A stretch of 12,672 nucleotides of DNA. Origin: Candidatus Melainabacteria bacterium (lineage in GTDB: Bacteria; Cyanobacteriota; Vampirovibrionia; LMEP-6097). The notes below the pieces were generated by a model that was given only the letters and a program-made list of their open reading frames with translations, did no database searches and was not told the origin of the DNA. This document shows, piece by piece, positions 1 to 6,329 of the stretch. The stretch is taken from positions 1-12,672 of the forward strand of contig JAPPOW010000102.1 in the NCBI GenBank assembly GCA_028817775.1, read 5' to 3'. Every line of letters begins with the position of its first letter. The first letter of the stretch is position 1. The translations under genes and the position numbers were made by a program.

Positions 1-2
1 AG

Positions 3-21
3 CTTAACTACTAGATGTTAC
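3..21 (+). promoter_or_regulatory. Shared upstream motif CTTAA-N10-TTAC, copy 1
   Basis: CTTAA followed ten bases later by TTAC. The same arrangement with identical spacing occurs before the next two genes (805-823 and 1098-1116). I found no other copy when I checked the CTTAA occurrences I noticed in the window. TTAC ends 42 bases before the ATG of the gene at 64, the same distance as for copy 2. It may be a regulator or sigma-factor recognition site, but the match to a known promoter class is unclear. Confidence 0.4.
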
Positions 22-63
22 GAGAAATATATCACTAGCCTGGGCAAAGGAAAGGGTGAAAAT

Positions 64-732
64 ATGAGCGTAGATAATTTAAGACAGGAAGCACTGGAAG
101 CTGCGGCAGCAACTTCTGCTGCACAAAGAAGTTTAAGTGCTGCAATTTCAGCAGAATCAAACGCGCCGGAGAAGGAAAAAGAAAGCGCAAAAAGTAAGAT
201 TGAGCAAGCAAAATCCAATCTAGTAGCGGCTTCTGAAAGACAGACTTCTCTAGGTCAATTGCTTCGTGCAGAAGAAAGCTATGAAGCTAAGCAAAAAGCA
301 GTTGAAGAGAAAGCTAAAGAAGAAGAGCTAATCAAACAAGAAGAAAAAGAGTATAAGAAACAAGAAGAACAGGATAAGGCAAAATATGCCAAATTAACCA
401 GGAATGACGCCAAAGATGCTAAAAAAGCGGCTCCTGCTTCTAACCTTGTTAACGGCGAGGAGCTAGTCCGTAGTGAAAAACCACTAAGTCAGGATGAGAT
501 TTTTGCCAAAATGCAGGAGATGGTCAAGGCAGACCAAGATAAAGCGGCGACTGAAACAAAATCAGAAGATGCAATTGAGCTTGCCGACGCATTGCCTGTA
601 GACAAAGCAGCATTACCGACTAATCCAGCTGTAAATCAAGCTGGAAGCACTCCACCAGGTGCTGGTCAAGCGGTAGAAAATGAGGGTATTCAGCTAAAAG
701 GAGCTTCCGAAAGCGCTGGAACTAATACTTAA
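64..732 (+). CDS. Charged helical/coiled-coil protein of unknown function (222 aa)
   Basis: I do not recognise this protein. It has no signal peptide or membrane segment. Residues 1-65 are Ala/Ser/Glu-rich and probably helical. Residues about 65-125 are almost entirely Glu, Lys, Gln and Ala with heptad-like spacing, which suggests a long charged coiled coil. From about 126 it becomes Pro/Ala/Gly/Ser-rich and looks disordered to the end. The ATG has a good purine-rich ribosome site (GGAAAGGG, about 8 bases upstream). It is the first complete gene of a same-strand run of unrecognised genes and is followed by a strong terminator, so it is probably transcribed separately from the next gene. Low-complexity composition will make homology searches unreliable. 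A structural, scaffold or secreted-substrate role is possible, but this is inference. Confidence 0.75.
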   Translation: MSVDNLRQEALEAAAATSAAQRSLSAAISAESNAPEKEKESAKSKIEQAKSNLVAASERQTSLGQLLRAEESYEAKQKAVEEKAKEEELIKQEEKEYKKQEEQDKAKYAKLTRNDAKDAKKAAPASNLVNGEELVRSEKPLSQDEIFAKMQEMVKADQDKAATETKSEDAIELADALPVDKAALPTNPAVNQAGSTPPGAGQAVENEGIQLKGASESAGTNT

Positions 733-759
733 TTCGTAGAAATTCTCCCTCCCACAAAC

Positions 760-785
760 AAAAAAGTTCCTTCGGGAGCTTTTTT
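760..785 (+). terminator. Intrinsic terminator after the 222-aa gene
   Basis: A stem of AAAAAAGTTCC (760-770) pairs with GGAGCTTTTTT (775-785) with one G-T wobble, closed by a TTCG tetraloop. The 3' arm is a run of six T. It is a textbook rho-independent terminator lying 28 bases after the TAA, and the A-run/T-run symmetry would let it work in both directions. Confidence 0.9.
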
Positions 786-804
786 GTGCTGCTCATAACC
801 AAGG

Positions 805-823
805 CTTAATCTCAATTTGTTAC
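805..823 (+). promoter_or_regulatory. Shared upstream motif CTTAA-N10-TTAC, copy 2
   Basis: This copy lies in the 133-bp gap before the 72-aa gene. The surrounding 802-831 also aligns with 1094-1127 before the 326-aa gene: both carry AGG, CTTAATCT, AATT, TTAC and TAATA blocks in the same order, with two short gaps. TTAC ends 42 bases before the TTG start. A small hairpin, AATCG-TAAG-CGATT (829-842), lies between this site and the ribosome site. Confidence 0.45.
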
Positions 824-865
824 TAATAAATCGTAAGCGATTCATTTATCTGGGGGGAGAACGAA

Positions 866-1084
866 TTGACTGATATTAACACTAATAATGTTTATGGGCG
901 CAAGATTGCGAATCCAAGTTGGGAGAAAGTAGCGAGAACAGCATACAAGCAGCAAACAGCTAAGGCTGATGCAGCGAGCGAGACTCAAAAGAAATCAGCT
1001 GTGGATAGAGTAGAACTATCACAACAGTTTATTGAGATGCAGAGAGCAAATTCTGTGACTTATGATTTCGGTGACTTTTCATAA
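866..1084 (+). CDS. Small hydrophilic protein of unknown function (72 aa, TTG start)
   Basis: This is a 72-residue protein with no membrane segment or signal peptide. It starts with TTG, preceded by a very strong purine ribosome site (GGGGGGAGA, 852-860) at good spacing, which makes the non-ATG start convincing. The middle is Lys/Ala/Gln-rich and is followed by a VDRVELSQQ stretch. A Asp-x-Val-x-Leu-Ser pattern of this kind is also seen in the flagellar anti-sigma factor FlgM and relatives, but the rest does not match well, so I do not assign it. It ends with an acidic, aromatic tail (YDFGDFS). It has its own upstream region, bounded by a terminator on the left, and shares the CTTAA-N10-TTAC motif with its neighbours. 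Confidence 0.7.
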   Translation: MTDINTNNVYGRKIANPSWEKVARTAYKQQTAKADAASETQKKSAVDRVELSQQFIEMQRANSVTYDFGDFS

Positions 1085-1097
1085 TTCTTAACTAGGA

Positions 1098-1116
1098 CTT
1101 AATCTGAATTCATTAC
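1098..1116 (+). promoter_or_regulatory. Shared upstream motif CTTAA-N10-TTAC, copy 3
   Basis: This is the third copy, in the 57-bp gap between the 72-aa and 326-aa genes. TTAC ends 25 bases before the ATG at 1142. The flanking 1094-1127 closely resembles 802-831, so the two upstream regions look duplicated. Confidence 0.4.
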
Positions 1117-1141
1117 AACTAATACATAGGAGAAATAGCCA

Positions 1142-2122
1142 ATGTCTGAATTAGGCGGTGGACAAGCAGGTGGTTTCAATACACCTTATAACCCTAACTT
1201 ACGGGCCAACAATAGAGCCCAAGCTAATACTGCTATACGCAGGCAAGCACCAGTTCAAGAACCAAATACACAAACTGATCCTCAAGCACCAGTTACTGAG
1301 CAACCAGAAATTACAACTGAGGTTGAACAACGTAGAGCAGATACGCAACGAATTCAACGTCAAGTTCACAATGATAGGACTGCTCAGGCTGATTCATTTA
1401 GTAGCCGTGAAGACGCTGGTAATGCAAGAGCAGATAGAGTAGCTCGTCATGTGAATCCAGAAGGAGTTCAAGATCAGCAACGCCAACACCGTGAGCGTCT
1501 TGCTAGAAATATTAACCAAGCTTCAGTTGGTTTACAAAAAGCACTTGATGCTGATAAACCAGAGGCGGCTCAAGATCAGCAGTTAGCTTCTAATGCTGCA
1601 CAATCACAACAGAGTCTTGATCCTGATGCAAGAGCACGCAAAGATTTAAACAAGAAACTTAAACTGATTCGTGAGAAGGGTAACTCTCAAGCACAAAACT
1701 TTATTAGATTTGTAGAAAGCCGCAAAGGTAACGATGGTTTAGTTGATGAAGAAACGATGGAGCTAGTCAACGGTTACTACGAAAATGTTCAAGCTGAAAC
1801 TAGTCGTATGACTCCAACTGAGATGATTGATGGAGATCATGCTAGAAGATTTTATGCAGACAAAATTTCTTCAGACAATGTTGATGAGTTAGAAGCGTTT
1901 GAGAAGGGTTCAGTCTTTGCACTGGCACCTTCAATGGATAGACTTAACTATGTCGCTAAGATGAAACTATCTTCAAGTAAGAGTGCGGTCTTGCGTGAAG
2001 CCCCAGAATATATACGCACGACTCCAGAGAAAGTGAGTCCGCAACAAAGAGTAATCAGTCTTGGAATTGCGTTAATAGGAGAGGATACCAAATGGGCAGA
2101 AGGCTCATTAGCGGGAGTATAG
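1142..2122 (+). CDS. Gln-rich protein with disordered N-terminal half, unknown function (326 aa)
   Basis: I do not recognise this protein. The first 160 or so residues are Gln/Asn/Ala/Arg/Asp-rich and low in hydrophobics, starting with a Gly-rich segment, and look disordered. From about residue 165 it becomes a conventional helical sequence (around KLKLIREKGNSQAQNFIRF, then an acidic NVDELEAFEKG stretch) and ends with a hydrophobic segment, RVISLGIALIGEDTKW. There is no Sec signal or clear membrane helix. The ATG has an AGGAGA ribosome site (1128-1133). The stop is separated by one base from the next ATG, so the two genes are translationally coupled and probably partners. A flexible N-terminus with a folded C-terminus is common in secreted or gatekeeper proteins of contact-dependent secretion machines. 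No diagnostic motif supports that here. Confidence 0.75.
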   Translation: MSELGGGQAGGFNTPYNPNLRANNRAQANTAIRRQAPVQEPNTQTDPQAPVTEQPEITTEVEQRRADTQRIQRQVHNDRTAQADSFSSREDAGNARADRVARHVNPEGVQDQQRQHRERLARNINQASVGLQKALDADKPEAAQDQQLASNAAQSQQSLDPDARARKDLNKKLKLIREKGNSQAQNFIRFVESRKGNDGLVDEETMELVNGYYENVQAETSRMTPTEMIDGDHARRFYADKISSDNVDELEAFEKGSVFALAPSMDRLNYVAKMKLSSSKSAVLREAPEYIRTTPEKVSPQQRVISLGIALIGEDTKWAEGSLAGV

Positions 2123-2123
2123 G

Positions 2124-2795
2124 ATGGTAACAATGCAGGAGGAGCCGAAAAAAACATCAGCCCAGCTTAAAGCTGAGCGAGAATTGATGATGGCAAAGGC
2201 TGCAATCAAGCTTGCTCTGCAGTCATACAATTATAGGTTTAAACAAGAAGCACCCCCAGAGCTTCGGGAATATTGGGATTCACTTAGTGAACAAGCGTGG
2301 GGAGAACATTTACGCTTGTTCGCTAAAGAACTCAAAAAAATCAAGAAGGTTGGTGTCAAGAAGATTTTGTTTGATCTTGAGCACTATATCAATGACTGCA
2401 AAAAATTAGTCCCTAAATTCAAACGTAAGAAAGAAGAAATTTTATTGATGATGGCACTCGGACAAATTGATATCAAAGAATTTGTCGACGCGCTTGAAAC
2501 TCTCCCTAACAATAAAGAAAAATTGGATCGCCAGATTCATAAACAAATCCGTGAGCTTGATTGGCAGGATGATATTGCTCTCTCTGAGCTTGATTCCTTG
2601 ACTCGTGAACTTGATCAAGATCGAATCAAAAAAGAAGATATCGATAGGATCGAGCGTGAGATTGAAAGACTAGAGGGTGAAATCGCTGGTCGAAAATCCA
2701 AACGTGATGAACTTGCAATTAAGCTTGTCGAGTGGCGTGCAAGAGGCAATATGGACATTGCCAGTGCTGATGGTAAGTTCAGACTAGACGCTTAG
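2124..2795 (+). CDS. Charged helical coiled-coil protein, unknown function (223 aa)
   Basis: This soluble protein is nearly all helical. It begins with a Lys/Glu/Ala-rich segment, then a more globular part with aromatic and Trp residues (around REYWDSLSEQAWGEHLRLF), then a long coiled coil from about residue 140 (DRIKKEDIDRIEREIERLEG). The ATG at 2124 lies one base after the upstream stop, with GGGAG (2113-2117) as ribosome site. A second ATG at 2133 with AGGA before it is almost as good. The size and long C-terminal coiled coil are loosely like stalk proteins of export apparatuses (FliJ/SctO type), but sequence alone does not establish this. Its TAG stop (2793-2795) lies inside the CTTAG direct repeat that flanks the MITE-like element, so the insertion left the reading frame intact. 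Confidence 0.75.
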   Translation: MVTMQEEPKKTSAQLKAERELMMAKAAIKLALQSYNYRFKQEAPPELREYWDSLSEQAWGEHLRLFAKELKKIKKVGVKKILFDLEHYINDCKKLVPKFKRKKEEILLMMALGQIDIKEFVDALETLPNNKEKLDRQIHKQIRELDWQDDIALSELDSLTRELDQDRIKKEDIDRIEREIERLEGEIAGRKSKRDELAIKLVEWRARGNMDIASADGKFRLDA

Positions 2796-2935
2796 AACCT
2801 GTCTTGAAAGGTCAAGAACGAGGCTTGCGAGCGCAAATGTCATTTAACCTAGTAGGGTTTGTTTTCGTACACCCGAAGTTTGCTGTAGCAAATGAGGGCG
2901 AGCGTAACGAAGTTATTGGGCTTTCAAGACAGGTT
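2796..2935 (+). mobile_element. MITE-like palindromic element, 140 bp, with CTTAG flanking repeats
   Basis: The ends are perfect 15-bp terminal inverted repeats, AACCTGTCTTGAAAG (2796-2810) and CTTTCAAGACAGGTT (2921-2935). The 5-bp direct repeat CTTAG flanks it on both sides (2791-2795 and 2936-2940), as expected for a target-site duplication. The boundary is slightly ambiguous, because the AG/CT next to the tips extends the inverted repeat to 17 bp. The inside has no open reading frame, shows only broken complementarity, and carries GCGAGCG twice in direct orientation. It is too short to encode a transposase and would be mobilised in trans. The family is not identified. Confidence 0.75.
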
Positions 2936-3003
2936 CTTAGACCAAATGGTTGATATTTTACTTAGTTAATAAAGTCATAAACTAAATAAGTTATTAGTTC
3001 AAT

Positions 3004-3240
3004 ATGGACAGTATCGGGGCTTCCAGTAACGCTGGTAGGTTTGAGGGAATACCACGCGATAAGAAGCAAGTAAATCAATCAAAATTTATTAGCAATCTGA
3101 GTGATCAGCGTAAGTCTGACTTAGCTAAACGTATAGGAGGCTTGCGTGATTCAATCGGCTCTAATCGAATGGGCTCTAACTCGGATGTGATGTTTGATCA
3201 TTACGCTAGTTCTAGAGACATACAAAAAAAACTTAGTTGA
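3004..3240 (+). CDS. Small hydrophilic protein of unknown function (78 aa)
   Basis: This is a 78-residue, basic, Ser/Asn/Gly-rich protein without a membrane segment. It includes two similar blocks around RIGGLRDSIGSNRMGSNSD. I do not recognise it. There is no Shine-Dalgarno sequence before the ATG. An AT-rich upstream stretch contains TTATTA (2991-2996) seven bases before the start, so a leaderless message is possible. The region between the MITE-like element and this gene (2941-3003) is very AT-rich and holds an imperfect repeat TTAGTT...AACTAA (2962-2985). The stop overlaps a possible TTG start of the next gene. Small size and weak initiation signals lower confidence. Confidence 0.5.
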   Translation: MDSIGASSNAGRFEGIPRDKKQVNQSKFISNLSDQRKSDLAKRIGGLRDSIGSNRMGSNSDVMFDHYASSRDIQKKLS

Positions 3241-3266
3241 TCTTCTGTGGTAGCATATATCTTGTA

Positions 3267-4214
3267 ATGGCTTCCCTTATCCCTAAGCCCACATGGCTGA
3301 AGCAGCTATCTAGTGAATTTCAGCGACAAAACTTGAATCAAGTTAGGTCTCAGATCAATGATCTTCAAGTTCAGGTACCTGACCCTTATTATTTACATTG
3401 GGCAAGCAAAGAAACTCTTACAGCTTTCGAGCATCTTGATAACTTAATTGGCTTAGCTTCAGAGAGGAGAGTTGATGAGCAGTATATTAATAATGAAGCC
3501 TCATGGCTTTGCTTGAAGTTGCTGGATGCTCATCTTTGTTTAAATCATTTGTCTAGATTTTTGGAGCGTAATTCACTTCCAATAGATTATTCAAAAGCTG
3601 TTCAAACTTTAACTGAGGCAGTAGATAGGCTTAAAGTTTTTCTGCGTCCAATCTTGCCAGGTGCTTTTCAGCGGGGTTTGAGAGAACAGAGTTTTGAGGA
3701 AGTAGTTACAATGACTAGAGCTAATCAAAAAGATATTAGATTTGTTGGTAGTGCTTGGTTGTTGGGACCAGATTCTCAGCCATTGCCAATTGACATTAAT
3801 CAAATATTGTCTGAGGCATTTGCTGATTTATCAGAGTTTGAATATTGCTTGGTTGCTGATTTTTTTAATAACTCTCAACTTAGAGGATTGCAGTCCGTCC
3901 AGCTGCCAATTATTATTGATTGGAAGCCTGGAGAAGATCAACCGAAACTAATGATGGATCGGCTTGAGGCACAGATCTCAGACGTGGAACAAGCTGAGAA
4001 TGATGGGAAGATTTATTTGGAGATAGCTGGTGTTACGAGGGTAACTCGAAATATAGCTGAGAATGCACAACATGCAATGAATAAGGTCTATAAATTCTTC
4101 CTCGACTTCTTTCGATATCAAGTGCACCCTCAACTGCTAGACTCATGTCCTGAAGGTTACAGTTTTAGCATGATTCTCAACGCAAAAAGGGAAAGCCCAG
4201 GCATTTGGAATTAG
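3267..4214 (+). CDS. Protein of unknown function (315 aa; 325 aa from an upstream TTG)
   Basis: The frame is open from a TTG at 3237, which overlaps the stop of the 78-aa gene. The ATG at 3267, giving MASLIPKPTW, is a more conventional start. Neither has a clear ribosome site, so translation may depend on coupling to the preceding gene. The product is soluble and helical, with hydrophobic and charged residues alternating as in a globular protein. It has a Pro-rich segment around FLRPILPGAFQRG and a possible beta segment near VQLPIIIDWKPGE. A TRNIAENAQHAM stretch faintly recalls the N-box of histidine-kinase ATPase domains, but no G boxes follow, so I do not assign it. The stop shares bases with the stop of the convergent dehydrogenase gene (TTAG at 4211-4214), with no terminator between. 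Confidence 0.7.
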   Translation: MASLIPKPTWLKQLSSEFQRQNLNQVRSQINDLQVQVPDPYYLHWASKETLTAFEHLDNLIGLASERRVDEQYINNEASWLCLKLLDAHLCLNHLSRFLERNSLPIDYSKAVQTLTEAVDRLKVFLRPILPGAFQRGLREQSFEEVVTMTRANQKDIRFVGSAWLLGPDSQPLPIDINQILSEAFADLSEFEYCLVADFFNNSQLRGLQSVQLPIIIDWKPGEDQPKLMMDRLEAQISDVEQAENDGKIYLEIAGVTRVTRNIAENAQHAMNKVYKFFLDFFRYQVHPQLLDSCPEGYSFSMILNAKRESPGIWN

Positions 4215-5230
4215 TTTAGTAATACTTTCATCGCTTTGCCTTCAAGCATTAATTTTAGAGCTTGTTCCAGTTCGCTCATTGCCATCTCGTGGCTAATTAA
4301 ATCATTCATCTTTATTTTGCCAGAAGCGATCAAGTCAAGAGCTTCTTTGATGTACTTAGGTTGATGGTGGAAGCTAGCAACTATCTTCAGTTCTTGGTAG
4401 TGAATTTGGTAAGTATCTAATTCCACTTTGCTTCCTTGAGCTAGACCACCAAAGAAATTGATGGTGCCGCCGGGGCGCACTAGTGACATGGCATCCTGCC
4501 AAGCTTCTACTTTACCCACCGCTTCAATTACTTTATCAGCACCGTAGCCTTGACTTAAGTCAATTAGTTCTTGTTGCCAGTTGGCACTTGTTGCTTGGAT
4601 GAGATGATCAGCTCCATTGGCTTTGGCTAAATCAAGTTTGTTTGGTGATCTACCAATAGCAATCACTTGTACATCATTAATATAGTTCTTACAGAGTTTG
4701 ATGAAGCATTGTCCGATTGCACCAAGCCCATAGACTGCAACTAGATCACCAGGCTTGATTTCTGTTTTGATAAAGCCTTGTAAGGCAACCGCTAGAGTTT
4801 GAGTCAACACTGCTGACTTGAAGTCTAACTCGTCTGGAACTTTGTATAGGTTATGCTCAGCTATGCGACTTGGAATCTTGATTGCTTCAGCAAAGCTACC
4901 ATTGAGGAAATCTAGATTTTCACAAAGTTCAAATTCTTCTTTCTTACAAAAAAAACATTCATAACAAGGAGCAGTATTAGCAGCTACTACTCTATCGCCA
5001 GATTTAAAACGATTGTGTTTTGACTCGCGCACAGTACCAGCAAACTCATAGCCAAAACTAGAGGGAATGGTTTTGATTAGTTTAGGGTGCCCTCGAAGGT
5101 AGGTTTTAGTGTCAGTCCCGCCAGTTGCAGCACAAGCAATGTCAACCAAGACTTCGCCTTCACTAAGACTTGGAGTTTCCACTTCTTCTAACCTAATGTC
5201 TTTGGGACCGTAGTATAACCATGATTTCAC
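4211..5230 (-). CDS. Zinc-type medium-chain dehydrogenase (MDR superfamily), atypical catalytic site
   Basis: This is a 339-residue oxidoreductase of the alcohol/threonine/sorbitol dehydrogenase superfamily, the usual length for the family. The N-terminal GroES-like domain keeps the structural-zinc quartet C89, C92, C95 and C103 (C-x2-C-x2-C-x7-C). The Rossmann fold has the GLGAIG loop (168-173). After the second strand comes GRS (193-195) rather than an acidic residue, which suggests NADP(H). In most relatives the catalytic zinc is held by Cys in GxCGTD and His in GHE. Here these read ATGGTD (Gly37) and GYE (Tyr61), so both appear replaced, and activity or chemistry may differ. The substrate is unknown. 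The start is GTG, as no ATG lies near the expected start. TAAAAT (5238-5243, minus strand) ends seven bases upstream, so the mRNA is probably leaderless. Confidence 0.9.
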   Translation of the reverse strand: MKSWLYYGPKDIRLEEVETPSLSEGEVLVDIACAATGGTDTKTYLRGHPKLIKTIPSSFGYEFAGTVRESKHNRFKSGDRVVAANTAPCYECFFCKKEEFELCENLDFLNGSFAEAIKIPSRIAEHNLYKVPDELDFKSAVLTQTLAVALQGFIKTEIKPGDLVAVYGLGAIGQCFIKLCKNYINDVQVIAIGRSPNKLDLAKANGADHLIQATSANWQQELIDLSQGYGADKVIEAVGKVEAWQDAMSLVRPGGTINFFGGLAQGSKVELDTYQIHYQELKIVASFHHQPKYIKEALDLIASGKIKMNDLISHEMAMSELEQALKLMLEGKAMKVLLN

Positions 5231-5237
5231 TGTGAGT

Positions 5238-5243
5238 ATTTTA
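5238..5243 (-). promoter_or_regulatory. -10 box for the dehydrogenase gene, leaderless start
   Basis: TAAAAT on the minus strand, preceded by GC and ending seven bases before the GTG start codon. Transcription would then begin at or next to the start codon. No good -35 is visible. The block-swapped 22-bp repeat lies just upstream. Confidence 0.45.
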
Positions 5244-5261
5244 GCTTATTCGTAATGGCAG

Positions 5262-5305
5262 ATGGTCACTTCGTTCCCTGCGTATGGTCGTTTCACTCCC
5301 TGCAT
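5262..5305 (+). repeat. Family-2 repeat: two tandem 22-bp units
   Basis: Unit 1 (5262-5283) and unit 2 (5284-5305) both follow ATGGTC-N8-CCCTGC. The eight variable bases read ACTTCGTT in one and GTTTCACT in the other, a block swap of ACT and GTT around TC. The same two unit types occur at 11091-11212, but there in inverted orientation. The units are followed by GGCTTCGCTGCTG, which also has a counterpart near the second locus. The remainder of the 126-bp gap to the Nudix gene (5306-5356) holds an imperfect inverted repeat, TTTAGTAG/CTACTAAA (5334-5341 and 5361-5368), overlapping the Nudix stop. Its terminator function is uncertain. Confidence 0.6.
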
Positions 5306-5356
5306 AGGCTTCGCTGCTGTTGATTAGAGTGTTTTTAGTAGGACGAAGTCTATCTG

Positions 5357-6139
5357 CTATCTACTAAATAAGCTTTTAAACCAGCCCCAGATTTTCGATA
5401 AAAAGCTACTAGGCTTCTTCTTACTTACAGCAGCTTCTGGCAAGAATTCTGTTTTGCGTTTGAGTGCAGCGAGACCGTCTTGCTGCATGGCATTTGGATT
5501 ATTGTCTATCGCTGACCATAGTAATTTAGGTTTTGGAATTGCGCCATCGAATTCTGGTTGGATTTTAAGTTCTTTAAGTGCGTTGAGAGCACCGATGATG
5601 GAGACGGTGGTGACATCAACCCCGCGCTTGGTGGCGTCTAGTAAATATTTGATTGAATCTTTGAGTGGTACTGAGAATATCGCTAGTTCACTTTCATCGT
5701 TTTCTTTTGGTTTGACTTTACCTTCACACTCAGCGACAAAGATTGAACAACTGCCATCCATGGCACCAACATCCCCTGGGATATTTTCCAGCGGCTGATG
5801 CATCTTACTGACCTTAAGTCCCATCTCTTCTTCAAGTTCACGCTTGGCATTTTGTTCTAGTCCACCATTAGCGGCTTTGTCAGTAGCTAGTCCACCGACT
5901 GGTTCAATGGTAATTCCACTATTAGCCCGGCTCATTCGAGGGGGACGGATATGAGATTCAAAAACTATTTCTGGCTCACTATCTTTATTGATGATTGGAG
6001 CTACTACAACACAGTCATCACGATCATTGCTCTTGTGAGGCCCCTTGTGCTTCACATAAGACCAAGTGAGCTTAGAGTCCCGTGGATGCTGCCACTGGAC
6101 CAATTCTTGATATTGGGTCTGTCCTATCGATTTTTCCAC
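5357..6139 (-). CDS. Nudix hydrolase, ADP-ribose pyrophosphatase-like, with amphipathic C-terminal tail
   Basis: This is a 260-residue Nudix-fold protein that probably hydrolyses a nucleoside diphosphate linked to another moiety, such as ADP-ribose or a nucleotide sugar. The Nudix helix is clear: R100-E101-L-E-E104-E105-M-G-L matches the R-E-U-x-E-E-x-G-U core, which holds the metal-binding glutamates. The loop before it (from GG at 82-83) is about three residues longer than the classical spacing, and the upstream Glu of the signature is not in register, as in long-loop ADPRase relatives. The last 20 or so residues (SSFLSKIWGWFKSLFSR) form an amphipathic helix with aromatics on one face and Lys/Arg, suggesting peripheral membrane attachment, unusual for this family. 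The start is GTG. It is divergent from the TPR gene and precedes the dehydrogenase on the same strand. Confidence 0.88.
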   Translation of the reverse strand: MEKSIGQTQYQELVQWQHPRDSKLTWSYVKHKGPHKSNDRDDCVVVAPIINKDSEPEIVFESHIRPPRMSRANSGITIEPVGGLATDKAANGGLEQNAKRELEEEMGLKVSKMHQPLENIPGDVGAMDGSCSIFVAECEGKVKPKENDESELAIFSVPLKDSIKYLLDATKRGVDVTTVSIIGALNALKELKIQPEFDGAIPKPKLLWSAIDNNPNAMQQDGLAALKRKTEFLPEAAVSKKKPSSFLSKIWGWFKSLFSR

Positions 6140-6153
6140 AGAATTCGTGATAC

Positions 6154-6162
6154 ATTATAGCA
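6154..6162 (-). promoter_or_regulatory. Extended -10 promoter for the Nudix gene
   Basis: Read on the minus strand this is TGCTATAAT, a perfect TATAAT box with the upstream TG of an extended -10 element. It ends 14 bases before the GTG start, so the leader would be only about 7 bases and holds no ribosome site. No convincing -35 was seen. Confidence 0.65.
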
Positions 6163-6180
6163 TTTGCGTATTACATAATG

Positions 6181-6224
6181 GAGTCCTGACCTCGCGCATT
6201 AAGCGCTCCTCAAGATGACAGAGA
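6181..6224 (+). repeat. Family-1 palindromic repeat, intergenic copy
   Basis: This copy begins GAGTCCTGAC and contains GCTCCTC-AAG-ATGACAG-AGAA (6204-6224). It matches the segment inside the kinase gene (GCTCCTC-GCG-ATGACAG-CGAA, 10034-10054) at 18 of 21 positions. A small GCGC-ATTAA-GCGC hairpin lies at its centre. It sits between the divergent promoters of the Nudix and TPR genes. Confidence 0.6.
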
Positions 6225-6267
6225 ACCTTTTTGCCTGAAAATCGTCAATAAATAGGCGGATATCTAG

Positions 6268-6273
6268 TATAAT
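6268..6273 (+). promoter_or_regulatory. -10 box for the TPR-tyrS-kinase cluster
   Basis: A perfect TATAAT lies 56 bases before the TPR start codon. The -35 region is weak (TCAATA about 17 bases upstream). The predicted leader of about 50 bases contains a small hairpin, CTTTC-ACC-GAAAG (6302-6314), and a GAAGGGG ribosome site (6319-6325). Confidence 0.6.
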
Positions 6274-6329
6274 TTACTATGCGTAGATGCAAATTCCAGG
6301 TCTTTCACCGAAAGGCTTGAAGGGGTTGA

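Noticed and set aside
2796..2935. Rho-independent terminator for the 223-aa gene
   Set aside because: The palindrome is large, lacks a T-run after a compact stem, and has a target duplication, so a mobile element explains it better, though it could still affect transcription.
4030..4090. Histidine-kinase-like N-box (TRNIAENAQHAM) in the 315-aa protein
   Set aside because: No D-x-G-x-G or second glycine box follows and the length to the end is too short for an ATPase domain.
64..4214. Calling the cluster a type III secretion or flagellar operon
   Set aside because: Only loose size, coiled-coil and DRVELS resemblance; no ATPase, export-gate or needle signature could be seen.
5262..5305. CRISPR-like array
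   Set aside because: Only two adjacent units with no spacers, and the same units occur elsewhere as a palindrome.
5454..5798. Plus-strand 114-residue open frame opposite the Nudix gene
   Set aside because: It is the complement of a clear Nudix domain and has no independent initiation signals.
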